A stretch of DNA of 64,000 bases from Carnobacterium iners (GCF_900177385.1 NZ_FXBJ01000002.1:996001-1060000); one strand, 5' to 3'; counted from the stretch's first letter, positions 26,275-35,345 are shown. Program-made: numbers and translations. Notes: generated by a model not told the origin, from the sequence alone.

Positions 26275-28182
26275 ATGATTGCATATATTAACCAACACAA
26301 AAATCATATTACGACGTTATCAGGAATGTTAATTACTCTAGGATTTATTTCTAATTCTATGGGAAATAAAACGATAGGAGCTAGTGCTTTAATTATCGCA
26401 ACTACTATTGCGGGTATACCCATTTTTATTAAAGCCATTCAAGCTTTACGAATGAAAGCTTTTAGTATTGATTTGCTTGTTAGTATCGCTGTTATTGGTG
26501 CCTTGTACATTGGAGAATTTACCGAATCCGCTGTTGTAACATTCTTGTTCTTATTTGGGGATTACCTAGAAAGAAGAACACTGGAAAAAACCCGTTCTTC
26601 GTTAAGGGAATTAGTGGATATGGCTCCTCAAGAAGCAACAGTATTACGTACAAACGGGAACGCAGAGAAAATACCTGTTGAAGAGGTTGAAAAAGGGGAT
26701 CGCGTTATTATTCACCCTGGAGGGAAAATTCCTGTTGATGGTAGGATTGTTTCTGGTAATGCTTCTATCAATGAAGCTGCGATTACTGGTGAAGCTATTC
26801 CGTCTGCCAAATCAATTGATGATAAAGTCTTTAGTGGAACTATCTTGGATACAGGCTACCTTGAAATGATCGCTGAAAGAGTTGGAGACGATACGACTTT
26901 CGCTAAAATCATTGAACTAGTAGAAGAAGCTCAAGAGTCAAAATCAAAAGCAGAAAAATTTTTAGATAAATTCGCTAATATCTACACACCGGCCGTCGTT
27001 GTCTTATCTATTATCGTTTATATTTTTACTAGAGATTTGCATATGGCCATTACCTTTCTAGTCATTGCTTGTCCTGGAGCATTAGTTATCGGAGCACCTG
27101 TTTCAAGTGTTGCTGGTATTGGGAATGGAGCGAAGAATGGTGTGCTAATCAAAGGCGGAGAAATTATGGACAAGTTTTCTAAAGTCGATACCCTAGTCTT
27201 TGATAAAACAGGTACCTTAACAAAAGGAAAACCTGAAGTTACAGATATCCATACGTTTAATAAAATGAATAAAGATACTTTGTTGAAATTTGTAGCAAAA
27301 GCAGAAACGATTTCTGAACACCACTTAGGCCAGACAATTGTAAAAAAAGCGCAGAATCAAGGATTAGATTTAGCTTCTATAAAATTAACGGATGGAGAAG
27401 CGATTAAAGGATATGGGATTAAAGCTATAGTGGATGATTACAAACTTGTAGCTGGGAACCGCAAATTAATGAAGACTGAAAATATAGCCTTAGCAAATGA
27501 TGTCGAACTGTATGCGATCAAGCGCGAAAAAGCTGGGAATTCAGCTATTTTTATCGCACTTAATGGCGAAATTTCAGGTGTTGTTTCTATTGCCGACCAA
27601 ATTCGAGACGATGCCAAGGAAGCTTTAGCACAAATGAGAGGAAATGGTATTAAGAAAATTGTAATGTTAACAGGTGACAATAAACATACTGCCGAAGCCG
27701 TTGCAACGGAGTTAGGGCTAGACGAATTTCACGCAGAATTATTACCAAAAAACAAAGTAGAATATATAAAAGGACTAAAGAACTCAGGACATGTAGTGGC
27801 TATGGCTGGTGATGGAATCAATGATGCGCCAGCTATTGCAACAGCCGATATTGGTTTAGCTATGGGTGAAGGCGGAACAGATATTTCGATGGAAACAGCC
27901 GATATCGTTTTAATGGCCGATAAATTAATGCAGTTTTCCCATGCTTATTCATTATCTAAAGCGACTATCAGAAATATGAAACAAAATATGTTTATTGCAG
28001 TAGGTGTGGTCGTGATTTTACTAGGGGGCGTCTTAATGGGCAGTGTCCATTTAGCATTAGGTATGTTTATTCATGAAGCTAGTGTACTAGTAGTTATTTT
28101 AAACGCGATGCGTTTGATTCGCTTTAACCATAAAAATAAGCAAGTGGGTCCTAAACCAACGGTTATACCTGTAAAAGTTTAA
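26275..28182 (+). CDS. Heavy-metal P1B-type ATPase with atypical CPG and HH motifs
   Basis: 635 residues. P-type ATPase features are complete: the TGEA actuator motif in AAITGEAIPSAKS, phosphorylation site DKTGTLTKGKPE, and MAGDGINDAPAIATADIGLAMG. There is no N-terminal HMA domain. Two P1B hallmarks differ: the transmembrane metal motif reads ACPGALVIGAP (CPG instead of CPC/SPC/TPC), and the nucleotide-domain SEHPL reads SEHHL. Metal specificity therefore cannot be assigned. FNR control and the following Dps gene suggest iron or another metal that becomes labile without oxygen. AAGGAGG precedes the ATG. Confidence 0.88.
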   Translation: MIAYINQHKNHITTLSGMLITLGFISNSMGNKTIGASALIIATTIAGIPIFIKAIQALRMKAFSIDLLVSIAVIGALYIGEFTESAVVTFLFLFGDYLERRTLEKTRSSLRELVDMAPQEATVLRTNGNAEKIPVEEVEKGDRVIIHPGGKIPVDGRIVSGNASINEAAITGEAIPSAKSIDDKVFSGTILDTGYLEMIAERVGDDTTFAKIIELVEEAQESKSKAEKFLDKFANIYTPAVVVLSIIVYIFTRDLHMAITFLVIACPGALVIGAPVSSVAGIGNGAKNGVLIKGGEIMDKFSKVDTLVFDKTGTLTKGKPEVTDIHTFNKMNKDTLLKFVAKAETISEHHLGQTIVKKAQNQGLDLASIKLTDGEAIKGYGIKAIVDDYKLVAGNRKLMKTENIALANDVELYAIKREKAGNSAIFIALNGEISGVVSIADQIRDDAKEALAQMRGNGIKKIVMLTGDNKHTAEAVATELGLDEFHAELLPKNKVEYIKGLKNSGHVVAMAGDGINDAPAIATADIGLAMGEGGTDISMETADIVLMADKLMQFSHAYSLSKATIRNMKQNMFIAVGVVVILLGGVLMGSVHLALGMFIHEASVLVVILNAMRLIRFNHKNKQVGPKPTVIPVKV

Positions 28183-28256
28183 AGAAAAGATCTTTTTAAT
28201 AAAATACTTTTTTAAAGAGAAGGATTAAATAAAAAAATAACCAGGAGGAATCAAAC

Positions 28257-28805
28257 ATGACAAAAGAACTTACAAAAGAGGAATTAGTGGAACAAGAATT
28301 TATACAGGATGCAAAAGAACACAATCACCATAATCCTACTGCAGCAGCTATGGCTAATCATATTATCGCGAACCAAGGAATGCTGCACATTAAACTTCAT
28401 CAGTACCATTGGTATATCAAAGGTGCTAACTTTTTTTCACTTCATAAAAAATTTGAAGAATTATATAAGGACAATGAATCCTATTTTGATGGACTTGGTG
28501 AACATTTAATAGCATCTGGTTCAAAACCTTTCTCAACCGCAGAACAATTTGTTCAGTATTCATTTATTCCGGAATCAGCTGCAGATAAATATTTATCCGC
28601 TGAAAAAATGGTTGGAAACTTAGTAGACGACTACCGGACAACGCGAGATGTAACTGGAAAAGCCATTGTATTAGCACAAAATGAAAAAGATGCTGTTTTA
28701 GAAGATTTACTGATTGATTACAACTCTTATTTGAATAAAACGATTTGGATGCTGCAAGCTTTTCTCGGTAAATCAGCTCTTGAGGGAGAAGATGACGATG
28801 AGTAG
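28257..28805 (+). CDS. dps: Dps-family ferritin-like protein
   Basis: 182 residues. The ferroxidase-site pattern is visible in LHIKLHQYHWYIKGANFFSLHKKFEELY and in SYFDGLGEHLIASG. Dps dodecamers oxidise and store iron and protect DNA from peroxide. The N-terminus carries a short histidine-rich stretch (KEHNHHNPTAA) and the C-terminus an acidic EGEDDDE tail. It is 74 bases behind the P1B ATPase gene with no terminator between, so the two are probably co-transcribed under FNR control. AGGAGG precedes the ATG. Confidence 0.9.
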   Translation: MTKELTKEELVEQEFIQDAKEHNHHNPTAAAMANHIIANQGMLHIKLHQYHWYIKGANFFSLHKKFEELYKDNESYFDGLGEHLIASGSKPFSTAEQFVQYSFIPESAADKYLSAEKMVGNLVDDYRTTRDVTGKAIVLAQNEKDAVLEDLLIDYNSYLNKTIWMLQAFLGKSALEGEDDDE

Positions 28806-29009
28806 ATTTATAGTAAACGCAGCTTGATTGTAACTACGATACAGGAATGAGATTACTCTTTAGCTAAATCAGTTAGCTAAGATAGATAGTTATTTTATAT
28901 CTAAATAGACTAATTTATAGGATGCTAAAAAGCGCCAGAAGATTGCTACAAAGCTTGGTACAATAAATCGATAGTAAAAATCAAATAGACTTAGTTAAAT
29001 AAATCCACC

Positions 29010-29049
29010 AAAAAAAGTTGCTAGTAATATATTATTAACAACTTTTTTG
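29010..29049. terminator. Bidirectional terminator between dps and the first fnr-like gene
   Basis: AAAAAAAGTTG (29010-29020) pairs with CAACTTTTTT (29039-29048), and the AT-rich interior (TAGTAATATATTATTA) extends the stem. It lies between convergent genes. Confidence 0.85.
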
Positions 29050-29079
29050 CATTAAAAAATAATAAATTTATCTCGTTAA

Positions 29080-29766
29080 TTATGAAAGAGCTAATAATTT
29101 AATTTTTCCGCAGGCAACTTTTTTAATGATATTATCTTTTTCTAATCGGGCTAATTCTCGGCTTAATGATTCAGATGTGGTTCCTAAGTAAGAAGCCAAA
29201 TCTTTTTTAGCCATCTTCAATTCAACAATGGGCTCTTCTTGTGTAGAGTCAACCAAACTAATCAAAAAATGTAATAACCTATCTCTTACTGTTTCAGTAG
29301 TTGCCCAAGTCGTTTGTTGCTCAGAGGCTCCTAGTCTTTGAGAAATGGTAGACAACATTTCAATAGAGATCTTTGGGTATTGTAAGAGAAGTTCACGAAA
29401 ATCTTCATGCTTAATCGCACAAACACAGCAATCTGTCAGTGCTTGCGCAAAAGCCTCGTAAATCCCCTTTTTAAATAATGCTAATTCGCCAGTAAATTCG
29501 TTTTGATCAACCATTCTGATCAATTGTTCTTTTCCTGTATCGGATAGTCGATAGATACGAACCTTACCACTTTTTAGCATATAAAGAGAGTCAGCCGTTT
29601 CAAAAGGACGATAAATTGTCTCTCCTTGAGAGTAATATTTATGGTGAATGAGTAAATAAATTTTTTTCATTTGCTCAGTTGTTAGGGATTGAAATAAAGG
29701 GACGTTACTTAAACAAAACTGTTCTCTACCCTCACATCCATGAGGTGTTGACTGGTTCTTTTTCAC
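29080..29766 (-). CDS. Crp/Fnr-family regulator (FNR-like paralogue A)
   Basis: 228 residues: cyclic-nucleotide-binding-like beta barrel (about 25-140), dimer helix, and a C-terminal winged helix. The recognition helix TTSESLSRELARLE keeps the E..SR triad that reads TTGAT half-sites in FNR. N-terminal Cys11 and Cys18 plus a CCVC cluster (about 113-116) could hold an Fe-S cluster or form disulphides. It is transcribed away from the acyl-CoA dehydrogenase gene, and an FNR box lies between them. It is likely to control the FNR boxes found nearby. Confidence 0.9.
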   Translation of the reverse strand: MKKNQSTPHGCEGREQFCLSNVPLFQSLTTEQMKKIYLLIHHKYYSQGETIYRPFETADSLYMLKSGKVRIYRLSDTGKEQLIRMVDQNEFTGELALFKKGIYEAFAQALTDCCVCAIKHEDFRELLLQYPKISIEMLSTISQRLGASEQQTTWATTETVRDRLLHFLISLVDSTQEEPIVELKMAKKDLASYLGTTSESLSRELARLEKDNIIKKVACGKIKLLALS

Positions 29767-29860
29767 CTTACTCGCTCCTTCATCATTTATTTGTGACTTC
29801 TTAGTTTTATATTTTTTCTTTTAAGAAAAGACTTAGTATCTTTTAAAAATATCATTGTAC

Positions 29861-29902
29861 TTGATTTAAATCAAGTGAATATAAAAAGAAATCTATTATA
29901 CT
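29861..29902 (+). promoter_or_regulatory. FNR box and -10 element of the acyl-CoA dehydrogenase operon
   Basis: TTGATTTAAATCAA (29861-29874), a perfect FNR palindrome, is followed after 22 bases by TATACT (29897-29902). The box centre would be at -41.5. It lies between the divergent fnr-like gene and the dehydrogenase gene. Confidence 0.88.
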
Positions 29903-29961
29903 GGATTTATTAAGTCTTTAAATGAATTCTTGTGTATATTTGAACAAAGGGAGTGTAAGAC

Positions 29962-31092
29962 ATGAGTATAGAACTAACTCAACCACAAGTTATGTTGCAT
30001 CAAATGGTTGTAGACTTTACGGATAAAGAGGTAAAACCGCTAGATATACTAATTGATAAAGAAAGAAATTACCCTACAGAATTGTGGGATAAGATGATAG
30101 ATACTGGATTTTTAGGGTTAACTATACCAGAGGAATACGGCGGAGCTGGATTTGACGTCATTGCTAGTTCTCAAACCATTTATGATTTTGCTGTTCGTAA
30201 TGCTAGCATGGCCTTTACTTTAGAAGGGCATTATAAGTCTGTAGATCAAGTATTAAAATACGCAACAGATGAGTTAAAAGAAAAATATCTGCCTCAAGCA
30301 AATCACCGTATTTTTGGTTTTTCTTCAACAGAACCACAAGGTGGATCTAATGTAATGGGGCACACCGCAAAAGCGGTTAAAGAAGGCGATAAGTGGATTT
30401 TAAATGGCAACAAAACCATGATTACAAATGGCGGCTTAGCTCAAGTATACTGTGTACTTCTTAAAACGTCTCCAACAGAGTTGTCTTGCTTTCTTGTAGA
30501 CGAAGACATGCTTGGTTTTAAACACGGGAAAAGGGAAAAGTTTATTGGAATGAATGGTACACCTGTAGGAGAAATTTTCATGGAAAATATTGTTGTCAGT
30601 GAAGATCATTTACTTGGAACAATAGGACAAGGTGTGGAAATAGGAGATAATGCTCACTATGACGCCCGTATTTCAATGGGTGCTATTGCTGCCGGTATCA
30701 CAGAACATGCTTTAACTATCGCTGTTGATTATGCAAAACAACGTGAGGTAAAAGGAACGCCTATCACCCAATTATACTCTATTCAAGAAAAGATTACAGA
30801 AATAGCTATTGCTAAAGAAAATACCCAATTGCTTTATCAAGAGGCTGCTAGATTAAAAGTGGCAGGAAAGTCTTATGCTAAAGTAGCGACTATGGCAAAA
30901 TCATATGGCAGTCGCGCTTCCTATGCTGCAGCCGATCATGCTTTACAAGTTTTGGGTGGATATGGATATAGCCAAGAATATCCCGTAGAACATTTAATCC
31001 GTGATGCTCGTGCGTTACAACTTGCTGAAGGATCACTAGAAAAAATGATGATTGAAATAGCTAAAGAAGTTGTCAATGAAGGAGAGGAATAA
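29962..31092 (+). CDS. Acyl-CoA dehydrogenase
   Basis: 376 residues, the normal size of short-chain acyl-CoA dehydrogenases. Conserved parts are IPEEYGGAGFDVIASSQTIYDFA, GFSSTEPQGGSNVMG (flavin/substrate loop), NGNKTMITNGG, the KQREVKGTPI helix, QVLGGYGYSQEYPVEHLIRDAR and the putative catalytic glutamate in LQLAEGSLEKM. The FAD enzyme exchanges electrons with the ETF encoded next. No thiolase, crotonase or hydroxyacyl-CoA dehydrogenase is present, so the acyl-CoA substrate and direction are unknown. Under FNR control it may run as an anaerobic enoyl-CoA reductase (inference). Confidence 0.9.
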   Translation: MSIELTQPQVMLHQMVVDFTDKEVKPLDILIDKERNYPTELWDKMIDTGFLGLTIPEEYGGAGFDVIASSQTIYDFAVRNASMAFTLEGHYKSVDQVLKYATDELKEKYLPQANHRIFGFSSTEPQGGSNVMGHTAKAVKEGDKWILNGNKTMITNGGLAQVYCVLLKTSPTELSCFLVDEDMLGFKHGKREKFIGMNGTPVGEIFMENIVVSEDHLLGTIGQGVEIGDNAHYDARISMGAIAAGITEHALTIAVDYAKQREVKGTPITQLYSIQEKITEIAIAKENTQLLYQEAARLKVAGKSYAKVATMAKSYGSRASYAAADHALQVLGGYGYSQEYPVEHLIRDARALQLAEGSLEKMMIEIAKEVVNEGEE

Positions 31093-31097
31093 ATCTA

Positions 31098-31892
31098 ATG
31101 AGTTTAAAAATTGTCGTATGTATCAAACAAGTACCGGTTTCTAATAACTTGAAAATTAATCCGATTACTAAAAATCTAATTCGCTCTGGAGAACCAGGAG
31201 TGATGAACCCTTATGATAAAAATGCAATCGAAGCGGCTTTACGTTTGAAAGATGAATGGGGAGGAGAAGTCGTCCTATTATCTATGGGGCCCTCGGATTT
31301 TGAGATGACCTTACGACAAGGTCTAGCTATGGGTTGCGATGATGCTATTCTTTTAAGCTCAAGAAAATTTGGTGGAGCAGATACTTTGGCAACAGGTTAT
31401 GTACTAGCACAAGCTATTAAGGAATTGGGAAAGGTAGACTTAGTTTTATTAGGCCGTCAATCTATTGATGCCGATACTAGTCAAGTTGGTCCAATTGTTT
31501 CTGAATTTTTAGGATGGCCACAGATAACTTTTGTTAGTGAATTATCAGGACATGCTAAAAAAGGCATGACAGCAACCCGGTTATTAGAAAATATGCAGCA
31601 AAAAATTGAATTTCAATTGCCAGCCGTGGTAACGGTTCGTAGCGAAATGAACGAACCTCGTTATCCCACACCTCGTAATATTCAGCAAAGTTATCAAAAA
31701 AATATTCTCATTTGGGATGAAAACAATCTATCTGTTGATCCTAATAGAATAGGATTAAAAGGATCTCCAACGGTCGTTCGTAGTGTATGGGCGCCAGAAA
31801 AAGAAGCTAAAGAAACAACTTATCTTAAAGGCACGCCCGATGAAGCGGTTCGTGAATTATTAATACAAATGAGAGCGAGTAATTTACTCTAA
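31098..31892 (+). CDS. etfB: Electron transfer flavoprotein beta subunit
   Basis: 264 residues. MSLKIVVCIKQVPVSNNLKINP is the typical ETF-beta N-terminus. It is followed by MNPYDKNAIEAALRLKDEWGGEV and the AMP/FAD region LLGRQSIDADTSQVGPIVSEFLGWPQITFV. With EtfA it forms the FAD-carrying heterodimer that shuttles electrons to or from the acyl-CoA dehydrogenase. The gene begins five bases after that gene. Confidence 0.94.
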   Translation: MSLKIVVCIKQVPVSNNLKINPITKNLIRSGEPGVMNPYDKNAIEAALRLKDEWGGEVVLLSMGPSDFEMTLRQGLAMGCDDAILLSSRKFGGADTLATGYVLAQAIKELGKVDLVLLGRQSIDADTSQVGPIVSEFLGWPQITFVSELSGHAKKGMTATRLLENMQQKIEFQLPAVVTVRSEMNEPRYPTPRNIQQSYQKNILIWDENNLSVDPNRIGLKGSPTVVRSVWAPEKEAKETTYLKGTPDEAVRELLIQMRASNLL

Positions 31893-31908
31893 GAGAGGTT
31901 GATGAAAA

Positions 31909-32877
31909 ATGACTGACCAAGAAATTTGGGTATACGCAGAAAAGCATGTAGGAATGATTCAACCGGTTACTTACCAATTAATCACTAAAGCTAAAGAAAT
32001 AGCCAACGATAAAAAAGTTGTTGTGATTTTATTTGAAGCAACTGATAAAAATTTAGAAGATAAAATCAAAGAGTATGGCCCAGATGAAATTGTCATTGTA
32101 AAAGATGATCGCCTAAAAGATGCAACTGACTCTGAGATTGCTAGTTTAATGGCAGAGTTAGCCGATCGTCGTAAACCAAACAGTATTCTCTTTGGTGCTA
32201 CGGTTGTTGGACGCTCAATCGCACCTCGATTACAAGCAAAGTTAAATACAGGCCTAACCTCAGATTGCTTAAATTTAGCGTTTGATGATGACTTATTGGT
32301 TCAAACAAAACCATCTTATGGTGACAATATTATGTGTGAAATTATCTGTCCTAAACACCGCCCACAAATGGCTTCTGTACGACCAAATACGTTTGAAGCT
32401 AAGAAAAATTTGAGTCAATCAGTTAGAGTAACAGAGATAAATGATTTGTTCTTTAAAAAAGCAGAGCGTATAAAAATTGTAGAAGAAACGCCTCTTCTTT
32501 CTAAAAGCGACAGCATTGCTAATGCCGATCGAGTAATCGCCTTGGGTAGAGGAGCTGCAGACGAAAAAGCTGTCTTTTTAGCAGAAGAACTTGCTCGTAA
32601 ATTAGGCGCTAAAATTGGCGTAACTCGTCCTTTAACAGATCATCCTAAATTTAGTGGAGATGATCAAATTGGGCAATCCGGAAATACAATTGCACCAAAA
32701 CTACTTGTTAACCTAGGTGTTCATGGCGCAGTACAGTACACAACTGGAATTGGTAGTGCTGAATTAGTTGTTTCTATTAATAAAGATCCAGAAGCCCCTA
32801 TTTTCAATTATTCAAATTACAGTTATGTTGGAGACTCTGTTAGCTTCTTAGAAAGCTTTTTAAAAGTTGTTCAATAA
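31909..32877 (+). CDS. etfA: Electron transfer flavoprotein alpha subunit
   Basis: 322 residues. The N-terminal domain has ILFGATVVGRSIAPRLQAKLNTGLTSDC. The C-terminal FAD domain has VIALGRGAADEKAVFLAEELARKLGAKIGVTRPL, DDQIGQSGNTIAPKLLVNLGVHGAVQYTTGI and INKDPEAPIFNYSNYSYVGD. It is third in the operon and closed by a terminator. No FixX-like ferredoxin or quinone oxidoreductase adjoins, so the final electron donor or acceptor is unknown. Confidence 0.94.
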   Translation: MTDQEIWVYAEKHVGMIQPVTYQLITKAKEIANDKKVVVILFEATDKNLEDKIKEYGPDEIVIVKDDRLKDATDSEIASLMAELADRRKPNSILFGATVVGRSIAPRLQAKLNTGLTSDCLNLAFDDDLLVQTKPSYGDNIMCEIICPKHRPQMASVRPNTFEAKKNLSQSVRVTEINDLFFKKAERIKIVEETPLLSKSDSIANADRVIALGRGAADEKAVFLAEELARKLGAKIGVTRPLTDHPKFSGDDQIGQSGNTIAPKLLVNLGVHGAVQYTTGIGSAELVVSINKDPEAPIFNYSNYSYVGDSVSFLESFLKVVQ

Positions 32878-32924
32878 ACTGATCTATTTTTTCAGAAACT
32901 TAATAATAAAAAATATAAAAGACT

Positions 32925-32965
32925 AAAAAAAGTAATTTCTTGAACTTAAGAGGTTACTTTTTTTA
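32925..32965 (+). terminator. Terminator after etfA
   Basis: AAAAAAAGTAA (32925-32935) pairs with TTACTTTTTTT (about 32954-32964), with a partly paired interior. Confidence 0.8.
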
Positions 32966-33090
32966 AGGAATTCCTAAATCTATTGGATAAAAAGGTTTGA
33001 AATAAAAGGGGACTATTTTGTTATTTGTGTACTTCAGGATGCACAGGTAGTAGGATAGTCTTAAGCTAGTTAATTAACGGAGGGGATAAA

Positions 33091-33804
33091 ATGAATCAGA
33101 ATAATATACAGCAGTGTCACCATAGTCATACCGGCCATTCGCATAAATCGTGTGTCTCTTTAGTTCCAATTTTTAATCATTTAGAAGTTGAACAGCTAGA
33201 TAAAATTATGGCAACAACTAAATCTGTCTCCTATAAAAAAAATGAACTTATTTATCGTGCCGGAGAAGAATCTGATTCTTTGTACATTATTAATAAAGGG
33301 AAAGTACATATCTATAGATTAGCTGAATCTGGGAAAGAACAATTGGTTCGTATTTTAAATCCTGGGGACTTCACTGGTGAAATGGCCTTGTTTTCAGAAG
33401 TTACACATGAATCTTATGCCAAAGCTATAGTGGATACCACAGTTTGTATGATTAAACGAGTAGATTTACAAGACTTATTAGTGAAATACCCATCTATCTC
33501 TTTAAAGATTATTGCGGAATTCTCAAGTCGACTCGAGGCATCTGAAAAACAAGCGACAAGTTTTTCAATAGTAAAAGTAGAAACACGTATCGCTCTCTTT
33601 TTAGCAGAGAGTCTTGATAAAGAAGAGCCAGATAGAGTTGAACTCACTTTACCTATGAGTAAAAAAGACTTAGCCTCTTATCTAGGTACTACTCCCGAAA
33701 CAATTAGTCGGAAATTTAGTGACTTAGAAGCACAAGGCTATATCAAACAACTGACCCATAAACGAATTGAAATAGTTGATTTAGAGGGTTTATTGTTAGT
33801 TTAA
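33091..33804 (+). CDS. Crp/Fnr-family regulator (FNR-like paralogue B, His/Cys-rich N-terminus)
   Basis: 237 residues, clearly related to paralogue A. The sensing barrel spans about 27-145, and the recognition helix is TTPETISRKFSDLE with the E..SR triad of FNR. The N-terminus is striking: QCHHSHTGHSHKSC, with Cys9 and Cys21 enclosing five histidines, a plausible metal or Fe-S site. GGAGGGG precedes the ATG. It follows the etf operon after a terminator. Two regulators with the same DNA-reading triad but different sensor ends may compete for the same boxes. Confidence 0.9.
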   Translation: MNQNNIQQCHHSHTGHSHKSCVSLVPIFNHLEVEQLDKIMATTKSVSYKKNELIYRAGEESDSLYIINKGKVHIYRLAESGKEQLVRILNPGDFTGEMALFSEVTHESYAKAIVDTTVCMIKRVDLQDLLVKYPSISLKIIAEFSSRLEASEKQATSFSIVKVETRIALFLAESLDKEEPDRVELTLPMSKKDLASYLGTTPETISRKFSDLEAQGYIKQLTHKRIEIVDLEGLLLV

Positions 33805-33870
33805 AAACACGTAACGATATTTTGGTATGAATCAAATTCGACATTCTTTTAGCTTAAGAAAACTAGTTGG

Positions 33871-34830
33871 TTATTCTTCTTGCTGTTCAAAAAACTTTTT
33901 CTTAATTTTAATAAATCTTGTGAAATCAGTTAAAAGTATAAATAAGGTTGCGCGATTTTCAAATTCTTCTCTTGTTGTAGGTAAATCGCTATTTCTAAAG
34001 TCATTTAATAAGGATTCAATGTCTTTTGTTAAGTCGACAACTGGATTGCGTTCATGCAGCTGATTGGCTGTTTGATGAAATAAATTTGCTAAAACACTAT
34101 TTTGCTTAGTTGGTAAAAAGCAAACGCTTAGGTCCAGTGACATCTCTGCGAGGACTTTAACTTGTTGTTGGCGCATATCAAAGTACTGAATCATATAATC
34201 CTCATTTGGGCTAAACAATTGGTTGTTATACTCCGTGTAGGCTATCTTTTCTGCGTTTTTTAAATCGATATAAAGCTCTTTTAATAAAGATTCAACTTTT
34301 TCATTTGTCGTATAATCGCTTAAAATCGAATCAAAACCAACGAGAACTTTTTTCATTTTCTCTTCAATTTCATCTTTTAATTGGTTTAATTGGGATTCTT
34401 TTGAAGGCATATACAAATTAAATAAAACAGCGATTCCTGTACCAATAATCATGAGTAAAAATTCATTTGTAAGCCATCCAATTGAAGTGCTTTGTTCCAG
34501 CAATAAATGAGAAACAAGCACGGAACAGGGTGCAATTCCTACCTCTACATTTAATTTATAGGCTAAAGGAATATAGATTAGGAGATACAATCCAAATACA
34601 AGAGTACTAAATCCAACCAATTGAAATAATACGGTTGCTACGCTTAATGCTAAGATAGTAGAGCCTACTCTTTGAAGAGCAATATTGACGGATGATTTTT
34701 TAGTTTCTAAAACACTCAAAATAGCGATAATTCCTGCTGAAGTACTGTATTCTAGTTGAAAGGCCTGAGCAAGTAAAATAGCAATAGTTGTTGCGAACGT
34801 TATTTTTATTGCTCGTAAAGAGACAGTCAT
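33871..34830 (-). CDS. Aromatic acid exporter family (FUSC/DUF939-like) membrane protein
   Basis: 319 residues: six membrane helices in the first 150 residues (starting RAIKITFATTIAILLAQAFQ, with STSAGIIAILSVLETKKSS) and a long cytoplasmic helical C-terminal domain. This is the Gram-positive half-size version of the FUSC/AaeB family. Relatives are annotated as aromatic acid exporters, but few have been tested. AAAGGAG precedes ATG 34830. It is monocistronic and convergent with the second fnr-like gene. Confidence 0.82.
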   Translation of the reverse strand: MTVSLRAIKITFATTIAILLAQAFQLEYSTSAGIIAILSVLETKKSSVNIALQRVGSTILALSVATVLFQLVGFSTLVFGLYLLIYIPLAYKLNVEVGIAPCSVLVSHLLLEQSTSIGWLTNEFLLMIIGTGIAVLFNLYMPSKESQLNQLKDEIEEKMKKVLVGFDSILSDYTTNEKVESLLKELYIDLKNAEKIAYTEYNNQLFSPNEDYMIQYFDMRQQQVKVLAEMSLDLSVCFLPTKQNSVLANLFHQTANQLHERNPVVDLTKDIESLLNDFRNSDLPTTREEFENRATLFILLTDFTRFIKIKKKFFEQQEE

Positions 34831-35345
34831 AGTTACACTCCTTTGATTTAAAGACTACTTTCATAGTACCTCATTCGAGCAATAAATAAAATCAATGAGT
34901 CAAGTTTATTTTTAGCAAAAAGTATGAACACAATCAAGTAACAGAGATAATTTTAAGATAAGATAAAATCTAAAAATAAGAATTATTTTTTTGTGAAAGT
35001 ATAATTTCAAAATACTTTTATTGTGATTATTAAGAGAAGTTTAGATAAAAAGATATTTTTTTATCTAATGCTCTTTAAAAACACTATATGGTGTGCTATA
35101 TTATATATCGTATCACTACATAGTGTATTTTTGTTTTTAGCCTAGTTAGACTAATAGTCAACTAGTAGGGGAAGTGAATGAGTTTTCTCATAGGTAGAGG
35201 AATTAAATTGTTAAATACATATTTAGTTATATAGTAAAGTAAAATGATTATATAAGCAGTAAAAAAAAGTTGTTATAAGAAAATTAGATTGTATACAATG
35301 ACCAGAGTTAATAATAGAAATAAGAAATTATAGGAGGAGTTTGAT
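34831..35345. other. Intergenic region upstream of the deoxynucleoside kinase gene
   Basis: About 515 AT-rich bases. It contains a pair of NrdR-like sites (35081-35126), and a small ATGAG-TTTT-CTCAT hairpin near 35178. The 220 bases between the sites and the gene suggest a long untranslated leader or a second promoter. No gene seen. Confidence 0.4.
35081..35126. promoter_or_regulatory. NrdR-like tandem sites (14-bp variant)
   Basis: ACACTATATGGTGT (35081-35094) and TCACTACATAGTGT (35113-35126) resemble NrdR boxes shortened by two central bases; their centres are 32 bp apart. The pair lies upstream of the deoxynucleoside kinase gene, a sensible NrdR target. The shorter centre makes binding less certain than at 23009-23054. 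Confidence 0.55.

Noticed and set aside
35127-35345. Riboswitch in the kinase leader
   Set aside because: Only one short hairpin is visible and no known aptamer motif could be matched.
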